Shown here one piece after another: positions 53,355 to 62,052 of a stretch of 64,000 nucleotides of DNA. How positions within the stretch are numbered: the stretch's first letter is position 1; each line of letters opens with the position of its first letter. Position numbers and translations under genes: made by a program. The notes under the pieces were generated by a model. The model was given only the letters and a program-made list of their open reading frames with translations. It was not told where the DNA came from and made no database searches. Source of the stretch: Aquificaceae bacterium (GTDB taxonomy: Bacteria > Aquificota > Aquificia > Aquificales > Aquificaceae); assembly GCA_027079305.1 (NCBI GenBank), contig JALWVU010000052.1, positions 1 to 64,000 of the forward strand, written 5' to 3'.

Positions 53355-53376
53355 AAAACTATTGTAGAGCTATAAT
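53348..53376 (+). promoter_or_regulatory. tRNA-Phe promoter, overlapping the divergent gene's start
   Basis: TTGCCA (53348-53353), exactly 17 bases, TATAAT (53371-53376), 13 bases before the tRNA. The -35 box covers the start codon of the beta-CASP nuclease on the minus strand, so the two may influence each other. Confidence 0.65.
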
Positions 53377-53389
53377 ATCTTACCCCGAA

Positions 53390-53462
53390 GGCCCGGTAGC
53401 TCAGTTGGTAGAGCACCCGGCTGAAAACCGGGGTGTCGGCGGTTCGATTCCGCCCTGGGCCA
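53390..53462 (+). tRNA. tRNA-Phe (anticodon GAA), CCA not encoded
   Basis: 73 bases. Acceptor GGCCCGG pairs with CTGGGCC (one G-T pair); the anticodon stem CCCGG/CCGGG encloses CTGAAAA with anticodon GAA; the T-arm is GGCGG-TTCGATT-CCGCC. After the discriminator A comes CTTT, so CCA must be added by enzyme, unlike tRNA-Arg next door, whose CCA is encoded. Confidence 0.95.
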
Positions 53463-53535
53463 CTTTAAATGAGCTAATCATTGAGCAGTCCGAGGTATAA
53501 GGAGGATTGCGATTTTTAGGGCCAAGTTTTTAGCT

Positions 53536-53889
53536 GTGCTTGTTCTACTGCTCTTCATAGCTCCCACAGTCTTTACAAAGGACAAGATCTACAAGATGGA
53601 GATATACGGGGACTGCTATTATTATCATCTTCCCTCCGAAAAGATATGTGGTTACAAATACTTTTGGAACTATGGTGATATCGCCTTCTGGACAGAATTC
53701 TTCACCATAAAGGAGAAAGAAAGTGGCAGAATCAAATACAACGTTAGATACGTATGGTGTAGAAGATATTATGGTGGGGGTGAGGTTGTCAAACTTTACA
53801 TATACATGACACCTGAAGATATAAAACTCTGCAATCAGAAACCTGAACCTCAATACGACATAAGAGTGAATGTGAAAGGCGGAAGATAA
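53536..53889 (+). CDS. Small secreted protein of unknown function, start uncertain
   Basis: 117 residues from GTG 53536. The start is a hydrophobic run (VLLLFIAPTVFT) lacking the basic end expected of a signal peptide. AAGGAGG at 53499-53505 lies upstream, and in frame after it an ATT at 53512 would add IFRAKFLA, giving a complete signal peptide; no ATG, GTG or TTG is available there. The mature part is rich in Tyr, Trp and Lys with four cysteines. No family recognised. Confidence 0.55.
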   Translation: MLVLLLFIAPTVFTKDKIYKMEIYGDCYYYHLPSEKICGYKYFWNYGDIAFWTEFFTIKEKESGRIKYNVRYVWCRRYYGGGEVVKLYIYMTPEDIKLCNQKPEPQYDIRVNVKGGR

Positions 53890-53896
53890 AGGCACA

Positions 53897-55531
53897 TTAT
53901 TTACTCTCTGCGGTAGCCGGAGTAGGTGGGCTCCCGCTCATAACACTTTCAAAGAATTCTCTCGCCACCTCCTTCCAGAAACGCTTCCCCTCCTCGATCT
54001 CATCCAGAGCCTTCTCCATGCGTGCGGTGAACTTGTAATCCATCAGAACGGGAAAGTTCTCCATCAGGAAGTCCACCACCTCGAAGGCTACCTCAGTGGG
54101 CCTGAGGCTCTTTCTGTAAAGCTTCACGTATTCCCTCTGCTTGAGGGTTTTGACTATGGTGGCGTAGGTGGAGGGCCTGCCTATTCCGAGCTTCTCCAGA
54201 GTTTTAACGAGACTCCCCTCGGTGTATCTGGGAGGGGGCTGTGTCCTCTTCTCATCCACGTAAACCTTCACCACCTTGAGAACCTCTCCTTCCTCAAACT
54301 GGGGCAGAACTTTCTCCTCCACTCCCGAGGGGTAAACCTTACTCCAACCGTCAAAACTGATCTCGAGCCCCTTTGCGGTAAGGTGTATGGGCCTTTTTAG
54401 TCTCGGGGCCGATACCTCTATCTTCGCCTCCTTTCTCTCCACGATCATATCCGCCATGAGACTGGCGAGCGTCCTCGAGAGGATGAGCTTGTATAAGGAG
54501 AGAAGTTCTCCCGATAAGGGGGGCTCCTTTATACCGGTCGGTCTTATGCACTCGTGGGCGCCCTGGGAGGTGGGCTTTTCCCTGAACTTCCTCACCCTTC
54601 CCACGTATTCCTTCCCAAATTTCTTAGCTATGTATGACATGAACTCTTTAGCTTTCTTTTCGTTCATCCTGTGGCTGTCGGTTCTGGGATAGGTTATGAA
54701 ACCTTCCTCGTAGAGCTTCTGGGCAAGGCTCTGCGTCTTCTCGGCGGAAAATCCCAGCCTGGCGTTGGCCTCGCTCTGGAGGGAGGAGGTTATGAAGGGC
54801 CTGGGAGGGGGAACCTTTTCACTCTTGCTCTCTACGCTAACCACCGCAAAGATCCCGTCCTTTATCCTCTCCGCTATATCCTTGGCGTCTGAGGGATTCT
54901 CATATCTGTAGTCGTAAACCGCTTCGAAGGTCTTTCCGTCTTTATCCAAGATGGCCTTCACGTAGTAGTAGCTCTTTACCTTAAAACTCTCTATCTCTCT
55001 CTCCCTCTCCACGATCAATCTTAAGGCAGGGGACTGAACTCTGCCCGCGGAGAGCCTGTAGTTTTTGAAGATCCTCCACAGGACGGGTGAGATCTTGTAT
55101 CCGATCAGTCTGTCGAGGATCCTGCGGGCAAACTGGGAGTGAACCATGTTCATGTTTATCTCCCCTGCCTCTTCTACACTTTTTCTTATGGCTTCCTTAG
55201 TTATCTCGTAAAAGACAGCCCGTTTAATGTTTCTGTTTACCTTGATTATTTCCTGCTTGAGAAAGTAGGCTATCGCCTCTCCCTCCCTATCCGGGTCGGT
55301 TCCTATGTAGACTACTTTGGCTTTCCTCGCGAGCTTTTTGAGTCCTTCTACAACTTTTTTCTTTCCCCTTATGTAAACGTATCTGGCCTCGAGAGTTTCC
55401 TCATCGACACCAAGCTCTTTGGGGGGCAGATCCTTTACATGGCCGAAGGTGGCCCTGACGGTAAACTCCTTTCCCAGGAACCTCTGTATTGTCTTGGCTT
55501 TGGTGGGGGACTCGACGATGAAGAGGTTCAT
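53897..55531 (-). CDS. topA: DNA topoisomerase I (type IA), short form
   Basis: 544 residues. The Toprim start MNLFIVESPTKAKTIQRFLG, DPDREGEAIAYFL near residue 83, and the catalytic Tyr in GFITYPRTDSHRM near 280 are intact. RPSTYATIVKTL and FTARMEKALDEI end the core. It stops after the core: the C-terminal zinc ribbons of E. coli TopA are absent, as in Aquifex. It relaxes negative supercoils. The gene start abuts the stop of the 164-residue helical gene. Confidence 0.96.
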   Translation of the reverse strand: MNLFIVESPTKAKTIQRFLGKEFTVRATFGHVKDLPPKELGVDEETLEARYVYIRGKKKVVEGLKKLARKAKVVYIGTDPDREGEAIAYFLKQEIIKVNRNIKRAVFYEITKEAIRKSVEEAGEINMNMVHSQFARRILDRLIGYKISPVLWRIFKNYRLSAGRVQSPALRLIVEREREIESFKVKSYYYVKAILDKDGKTFEAVYDYRYENPSDAKDIAERIKDGIFAVVSVESKSEKVPPPRPFITSSLQSEANARLGFSAEKTQSLAQKLYEEGFITYPRTDSHRMNEKKAKEFMSYIAKKFGKEYVGRVRKFREKPTSQGAHECIRPTGIKEPPLSGELLSLYKLILSRTLASLMADMIVERKEAKIEVSAPRLKRPIHLTAKGLEISFDGWSKVYPSGVEEKVLPQFEEGEVLKVVKVYVDEKRTQPPPRYTEGSLVKTLEKLGIGRPSTYATIVKTLKQREYVKLYRKSLRPTEVAFEVVDFLMENFPVLMDYKFTARMEKALDEIEEGKRFWKEVAREFFESVMSGSPPTPATAESK

Positions 55532-56026
55532 CTACACGATTTTAGCAAGGCTCCTCTCCCCTATCCTTACGTGATACTCGAGGGTTTTGACTATGTCCTC
55601 CATGGTCCTCGCCAGCTCCTCAGTTATAAGCTCCTCCTGCTCCCCAAGAGAGTTCTCTATGAACTCTACCACAGCCTCGATCCTTTCCAGTATAGGCTCC
55701 TCGTAAATTCTCACACTTTCCAGGAACAAAGGAGAGAGCTGTTCCAGCGTAGGAAGTAGAAGGGTGGAGAGGGAGAGGCTCTCGGAACTGAGCAGAAGGG
55801 CCTGCTCCCTCATGTATTTGTCCGTCATGGACTCTATCTCGTCAAGGACGAGGGCAACGAGCCTGAAGCTCTGGATGAGCCTCCTGAGTATGTCGAGGCT
55901 CTTTAATGTAAGCTCCGCGGATCTGTGCTGGGTGGCGAGGAAGGTGTTTATAACCTTCCTCTGGTAGCCTATCTCCTCCTCGAGCTTTGCGAGAAGTATG
56001 TAAAAGGGGGACACTTCCATCTCCAA
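55532..56026 (-). CDS. Helical protein of unknown function, PhoU-like in character
   Basis: 164 residues, predicted as long amphipathic helices throughout, Glu- and Leu-rich, no signal peptide. The pattern resembles PhoU or similar helical-bundle regulators but no PhoU metal motif is seen. It ends exactly where topA begins. A second Met at the third codon may be the real start. Confidence 0.6.
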   Translation of the reverse strand: MEMEVSPFYILLAKLEEEIGYQRKVINTFLATQHRSAELTLKSLDILRRLIQSFRLVALVLDEIESMTDKYMREQALLLSSESLSLSTLLLPTLEQLSPLFLESVRIYEEPILERIEAVVEFIENSLGEQEELITEELARTMEDIVKTLEYHVRIGERSLAKIV

Positions 56027-56032
56027 GAGAAG

Positions 56033-57160
56033 TTAAACCAGCTCCTCCTCCATTTCAACCTTGTATTCGTCCACCTTCTCGGTGTAGTCATCGAACCAGT
56101 GAGCCTCCGGATTTCTCTTGAAGACCATGAACTTGCCCGCGTTCTCCGGATCCGCAGCTCTGTGGTATCTGAAGAAGATAAGCTCTTCCGTCTTTCCGAG
56201 GATTTCTATCTTGCCCGTCTCGTGGGACATAACGTATCTGACCCTCGCCGCGAGGCCCGACATCTTGGCCCTGACCGCTTCCACGAGGTCTATCGTCTCC
56301 TCTATCTTGGTAGAGTAAGTCTTGTTCCCAGCGGTTGGCCTGCACTGGAAGACGTAGTAGGGAGGAACTCCGATAAAAGAGAGCTCCTCCAAAAGCTCCT
56401 TAAGAACCTCAGGAGAATCGTTTATGCCCCTCAGGATAGGTGTCTGGTTGGTGAGCGTGGTCCCGGTGAGCTGGACGAGTTCTACCGCCTTCCTCGCCTC
56501 CTCGGTCAGCTCCCTCGGGTGGTTGAAGTGGTTCATCAGATAAAGCTTCTTGCCTGTCTCGGTATTGAACCACTTGAAGAGGTCCAGAAGGTCTGGATCA
56601 TCTATAACCCTGAAGGGATTTACCGCCAGCATCTTGGAACCTATCCTCACGATCCTCACGTGCGGTATCTCCGCGAGGGCTTTGAGGATCTTCTCCAGCT
56701 TGAAGGTGGCAAGAACAAGAGGATCTCCTCCCGTGAGAAGGACGTTGTTTATCTCCGGATGGTTCCTGATATATTCGAGACCTTCCGAGACGTCCCTCGC
56801 GACCTCGTCGTTGTCGTTCATGAAGAGTCTCTTCCTGAAGCAGAACCTGCAGTATATACCGCAAACGTCCGTCACAAGCAGTAGGGCTGTATCGGGATAT
56901 TTGTGCTCCAGACCGTGAACCTTCATATACTTGCTCTCGTTGGAGGCGTCAAGCTTACCCCAAACCTCTAATTCTTCTGTTGTTGGGATAACTATACGCC
57001 TTATGGGATCCTCTGGATCATCCCAATTTATAAGAGAATTGTAATAATCGTTCGTTCTAAATGCGAACTTTTCTGTAACTTCTTTTAATTCTTTGCGCTC
57101 CTTTTCATCGAGCTTATCTATAAACTCAAGTTTTGTAATGTATTTAACCTTCCTTTTCAT
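56033..57160 (-). CDS. KamA-family radical SAM enzyme (lysine 2,3-aminomutase-like)
   Basis: Start at ATG 57160, with GGAGGTGGG just upstream; the ATG at 57175 lies in that site. Radical SAM cysteines are C100, C104 and C107 (CGIYCRFC). LLTGGDPLVL near 142 and HFNHPRELT near 211 follow the family. A Lys (K317) stands where KamA binds PLP. The Asp pair that holds lysine in clostridial LAM is absent: the QCDLSEG-like segment reads QCRPTAGN and the DAPGGGGK segment reads SHETGK. The substrate is therefore probably not lysine. Confidence 0.85.
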   Translation of the reverse strand: MKRKVKYITKLEFIDKLDEKERKELKEVTEKFAFRTNDYYNSLINWDDPEDPIRRIVIPTTEELEVWGKLDASNESKYMKVHGLEHKYPDTALLLVTDVCGIYCRFCFRKRLFMNDNDEVARDVSEGLEYIRNHPEINNVLLTGGDPLVLATFKLEKILKALAEIPHVRIVRIGSKMLAVNPFRVIDDPDLLDLFKWFNTETGKKLYLMNHFNHPRELTEEARKAVELVQLTGTTLTNQTPILRGINDSPEVLKELLEELSFIGVPPYYVFQCRPTAGNKTYSTKIEETIDLVEAVRAKMSGLAARVRYVMSHETGKIEILGKTEELIFFRYHRAADPENAGKFMVFKRNPEAHWFDDYTEKVDEYKVEMEEELV

Positions 57161-57206
57161 TCTACCCACCTCCATTTGGGAAATTTTACATGAACGGCAG
57201 CATTTA

Positions 57207-57234
57207 ATTTTAGTTGAAACTTCACTTTTGTCAA
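57207..57234 (-). promoter_or_regulatory. Promoter of the KamA-like gene
   Basis: On the minus strand a perfect TTGACA (57229-57234), a 16-base spacer and TAAAAT (57207-57212), about 45 bases before the ATG at 57160. The region is AT-rich. Confidence 0.6.
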
Positions 57235-57282
57235 GCCTGAATGTATAAGATGGCTTTAAAAGGGCTATAATTCATTTTTAAG

Positions 57283-58053
57283 ATGGACTGCGGAAAATTT
57301 AAAATCTTTTTAATCCTTTTGAAAATAGGTTTGATTTTTTCTTGCGGTATTAAAAAACCACCAAAACCTATACCGCCTCCCCAGTATGAGCTTAAAAGGA
57401 TAGGAAGCAATGTGTTCCTGATACCGAAAACACGGGGCCTTAAAGCGGAAGGCTTTGTGCCCTGGGACAGCTTTCTGGTTAGAAAGGACCCCTCCAGGTT
57501 CTGCTTTGAGGTCTCGAGTCCGCAGAGTAAAAAGGCGCTGGTCTGCGTAGAGGAGGCGGTTAGCGTCAGGCCGAGGTTTGAGCTTCAGATTAAAAAGGAC
57601 AGGTTGGTGGTGCGGATGGAGGAAGAGGGAAGGTATCGTGTTTACTCATACAGAGATGGAAAGCTTGTGCCCACTCCGCTTATGGAGGTTGAAGGAGACA
57701 GCGTAGCGCTAAAGAGAGATTACAAAGAAAAGGTCTTCGGAATAACGAAGGTAGTAGGGAAGGTAGAAAGTGAGCCTGTTGTTGTTAAGGTCCCTCCGCT
57801 CAAGCCTCCAGAGCCTGATCCTCCCAGGGACCTCAGATACATAATCAGAGGGGGGAAGATCTACATATACTGGTGGGGTGGTGAGGATCTCCGCTTTTTA
57901 GTTTACAGAAACGGCAGGCTACTCACTCCTGAGCCCATAGTAAGAAACTACTTTGTGGACAAACTACCCGAGTTGGAAGCTATTTACGAGGTAGTCAGCG
58001 TAAACAGGTTCGGAGGCAGAAGTAAACCTGCAAGGATAGTTTACAGGCCGTAG
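57283..58053 (+). CDS. Putative lipoprotein with Ig/Fn3-like end domains
   Basis: 256 residues. Signal ends in LIFSCG, a lipobox, then a Lys/Pro linker (IKKPPKPIPPPQ). The middle is beta-rich (LVVRMEEEGRYRVYSYRDGK). After PPEPDPPRDLRYI a fibronectin-III-like domain follows (KIYIYWWGGEDLRFLVYRNG, then YEVVSVNRFGGRSKPARI). The role is unknown, perhaps cell-envelope scaffolding. TATAAT at 57266-57271 ends 11 bases before ATG, with no ribosome site. Its end overlaps the biotin carboxylase by 13 bases. Confidence 0.7.
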   Translation: MDCGKFKIFLILLKIGLIFSCGIKKPPKPIPPPQYELKRIGSNVFLIPKTRGLKAEGFVPWDSFLVRKDPSRFCFEVSSPQSKKALVCVEEAVSVRPRFELQIKKDRLVVRMEEEGRYRVYSYRDGKLVPTPLMEVEGDSVALKRDYKEKVFGITKVVGKVESEPVVVKVPPLKPPEPDPPRDLRYIIRGGKIYIYWWGGEDLRFLVYRNGRLLTPEPIVRNYFVDKLPELEAIYEVVSVNRFGGRSKPARIVYRP

Positions 58054-59474
58054 TGGGCCGCTATGGCGGCGGATATGGCAAGAACTATGTCCTCCCTGTC
58101 TACCTCTCCTTCCACTTCGAAGTCATACTCACCCTTCTGGATCTTCTCCTCGAGGAACTTAACGCCGAAATCTCCCTTTAAGAAGTCCGGATCCCTAACT
58201 ATCTCCCTGTAGAGAGGTATGTTGGTAGGGACTCCCCTAACTATAAATTCGTCTATCGCCCTCCTCGATCTGGCCACCGCCTTCTCCCAGGTAAGGGCCC
58301 AGACTGTCATCTTGGCTATCATGGAGTCGTAGTAAGGCGGGATTATGTAGTCCTTGTAAACACCCGCATCTATCCTGACTCCGGGGCCTCCCGGAGAGTA
58401 GTAGGCTGTTATCTTTCCCGGCGAGGGAGCGAAGTTCTTTTTGGGATCCTCCGCGTTTATCCTGAATTCTATGGCGTATCCTCTGAAGGTTATATCGCTC
58501 TGGAGGAACGGAAGGGGCTCCCCAGCAGCTATCCTTATCATGGTCTCCACTATGTCCACGCCGGTTATGGTTTCGGTGATCGTATGTTCCACCTGAAGCC
58601 TCGTGTTCATCTCTATGAAGTAGTATTCTCCGGTCTTGGTATCAACAAGGAACTCCAGGGTCCCGGCGTTTTCGTATCCCACTCTCATAAGGGCCCTTAC
58701 AGCGTTTCCGAGGATCTTCATTCTCAGGTCTCTATCTAAGGCTGGGGAAGGAGCTATCTCTATCAGCTTCTGGTGTCTCCTCTGTATGGAGCAGTCCCTT
58801 TCACCCAGATGGATTATGTTTCCGTACTTGTCCCCGAGGACCTGAACCTCTATGTGCTTTGGATTGTCTATGTACTTTTCAACGAAAATATCTCCTTTCC
58901 CGAAGAAGGCTTCCGCTTCCCTGTAGGCGCTTTCGAAAGCACTCTTTAACTCCTCCTCGGAGCGAACAACCCTCATCCCCCTTCCACCGCCTCCGTAGGC
59001 GGCCTTGAGCATGACGGGGAAGCCTATCTCCTTAGCGAACTGAAGGGCCTCCTCCGGATCGCTCAAGGGTTCCGGCGTTCCGGGAACAACCGGAAGACCT
59101 GCCTCGGACATTACTTTCTTAGCCTTAACCTTGTCCCCGAACATCTCTATCTGTTCGGGAGTGGGACCTATGAAGGTTACGCTTCTCTTCTGGCAGTATC
59201 TCGCAAAGTCCGCGTTCTCCGCGAGAAAACCGTATCCCGGGTGTATGGCGTCCGCTCCCACCTGACGGGCAAGGTCCACTATGCGGACGTAATCGAGGTA
59301 TGCCCTTATGGGATCCCCGGGTATCAGGTAGGCTTCGTCCGCCTTTTTAACATACAGGGACCTTACGTCCGCCTCCGAGTATATGGCGACCGTTTTTATG
59401 CCGAGCTCCTTGCAGGCCCTTATGATCCTCAGGGCCACCTCTCCTCTGTTAGCAACGAGAACTTTCTTGAACAT
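58041..59474 (-). CDS. Biotin carboxylase subunit (pyruvate/2-oxoglutarate carboxylase type)
   Basis: 477 residues. LVANRGEVALRIIRACKELGI, AIHPGYGFLAENADFA, AAYGGGGRGMRVV (ATP loop), LGERDCSIQRRHQKLIEIAPS and YFIEMNTRLQVEHTITE are biotin carboxylase motifs. The end DREDIVLAISAAIAAHYGL resembles the small subunits of Hydrogenobacter pyruvate and 2-oxoglutarate carboxylases more than acetyl-CoA carboxylase AccC. It would carboxylate biotin on a separate subunit, and none is adjacent. TATAAT on this strand (59482-59487) ends 7 bases before the ATG, with no ribosome site. Confidence 0.9.
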   Translation of the reverse strand: MFKKVLVANRGEVALRIIRACKELGIKTVAIYSEADVRSLYVKKADEAYLIPGDPIRAYLDYVRIVDLARQVGADAIHPGYGFLAENADFARYCQKRSVTFIGPTPEQIEMFGDKVKAKKVMSEAGLPVVPGTPEPLSDPEEALQFAKEIGFPVMLKAAYGGGGRGMRVVRSEEELKSAFESAYREAEAFFGKGDIFVEKYIDNPKHIEVQVLGDKYGNIIHLGERDCSIQRRHQKLIEIAPSPALDRDLRMKILGNAVRALMRVGYENAGTLEFLVDTKTGEYYFIEMNTRLQVEHTITETITGVDIVETMIRIAAGEPLPFLQSDITFRGYAIEFRINAEDPKKNFAPSPGKITAYYSPGGPGVRIDAGVYKDYIIPPYYDSMIAKMTVWALTWEKAVARSRRAIDEFIVRGVPTNIPLYREIVRDPDFLKGDFGVKFLEEKIQKGEYDFEVEGEVDREDIVLAISAAIAAHYGL

Positions 59475-59478
59475 CTGA

Positions 59479-61073
<1,595 letters not shown>

Positions 61074-61081
61074 GAATTTCT

Positions 61082-61429
61082 TGGTGGAGGCGGCGGGAAT
61101 CGAACCCGCGTCCGAGGACGATGGCCCTATCCGGGGCTCTACAGGCTTAGCCCGTGTTTGCTTCTGCCCTCGGGTCGCCCACGGGCAGGCTTCCCAAGGG
61201 GAGCACGGGATAAGTTGTCGGTAGCCCCTCACCGTGCGTCGGGACTACCCGAGCGGGTGTCTCTGACGTCCACCGGCAAGCCACCCGCCAACTCACCGGG
61301 GACGCGCTGCCTTTCTAATTAGGCAGCGAGGGCGACTTCAGCTTCGGGAAGTGTTGTCAGTGGCTGTTAAGGGTGCCACCCTGCCTGCTCCCCGGGGGCC
61401 ATCAGACCCCGTCGAAACCTGTCGCCCCC
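61082..61429 (-). ncRNA. ssrA: tmRNA (SsrA)
   Basis: 348 bases on the minus strand. The 5' acceptor strand GGGGGCG pairs with 3' CGCCTCC, followed by A and CCA, and the T-arm CGGG-TTCGATT-CCCG is near the 3' end. GACAGGTTTCGACGGGG near the 5' end is the conserved tmRNA start. The tag reading frame ends in PEAEVALAA then TAA (61319-61321). The tag matches the Aquifex-type end ALAA, but no Ala codon precedes Pro in that frame. It releases ribosomes stalled on broken messages. Confidence 0.96.
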
Positions 61430-61448
61430 TCCTGAGAGCCAATATAAA

Positions 61449-61477
61449 AATTTATGCGGATGGTTGCATCCAGTCAA
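61449..61477 (-). promoter_or_regulatory. tmRNA promoter
   Basis: On the minus strand TTGACT (61472-61477), a 17-base spacer and TAAATT (61449-61454), followed by an AT-rich run to the tmRNA 5' end, which would be made by RNase P processing. Confidence 0.6.
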
Positions 61478-61544
61478 GCACTCGGAGTATGCATCTCACC
61501 CTATCCCGAGCAGATTGTCCGGGTTTCTATGCTATACTTTCAGT

Positions 61545-62051
61545 ATGAGAACGGTTATAAGAGGCAAGGTCTGGAAGTTTGGAGATAACGTTGATACGGA
61601 TCAAATAATTCCTGCGAGGTATCTGAATACATCCGATCCTTACGAGCTTGCCAAACATGTTATGGAGGATTCAGAACACCCCGACTTTGCCCAGAAGCAT
61701 CAGGAAGGTGACATAATAGTTGCGGGAAGGAACTTCGGTTCGGGATCCTCGAGGGAACATGCTCCTATAGCCATAAAGTTCTCCGGTGTCCCGGTGGTTA
61801 TAGCCAAGTCCTTTGCGAGGATATTCTTCAGGAACGCTATAAACATAGGACTTCCCATAGTGGAAGCTCCCGAAGCGGTGGACGAGATAAACCACGGGGA
61901 CGAGGTAGAGGTGGATCTTGAAAAGGGGGTGATAAAGAACCTATCTACGGGAAAGGAATACACCGCCACCAAGTTCCCCGAGGAGCTTCAGGCTATACTG
62001 AGAGCCGGCGGTCTGATGGAGTATGCAAAGGAGAGGCTCAAGGGTAGCTAA
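61545..62051 (+). CDS. leuD: 3-isopropylmalate dehydratase small subunit LeuD
   Basis: I start at ATG 61545; the longer frame to 61464 runs into the tmRNA promoter. The protein reads [21 protein letters not shown], then [14 protein letters not shown] near residue 65 (aconitase swivelling domain) and [18 protein letters not shown] near 88. It forms the isomerase of leucine synthesis with LeuC, which is not in the window. TATACT lies 6 bases before the ATG with no ribosome site. The stop is followed closely by the TnpB element. Confidence 0.94.
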   Translation: MRTVIRGKVWKFGDNVDTDQIIPARYLNTSDPYELAKHVMEDSEHPDFAQKHQEGDIIVAGRNFGSGSSREHAPIAIKFSGVPVVIAKSFARIFFRNAINIGLPIVEAPEAVDEINHGDEVEVDLEKGVIKNLSTGKEYTATKFPEELQAILRAGGLMEYAKERLKGS

Positions 62052-62052
62052 C

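Noticed and set aside
61455-61471. Small hairpin GGATG-GTTG-CATCC in the tmRNA promoter spacer
   Set aside because: It lies upstream of the expected transcript start and is too short to stand out from chance.
61500-61547. Upstream extension of leuD to 61464
   Set aside because: It adds 27 residues that resemble nothing in LeuD and would start inside the tmRNA promoter.
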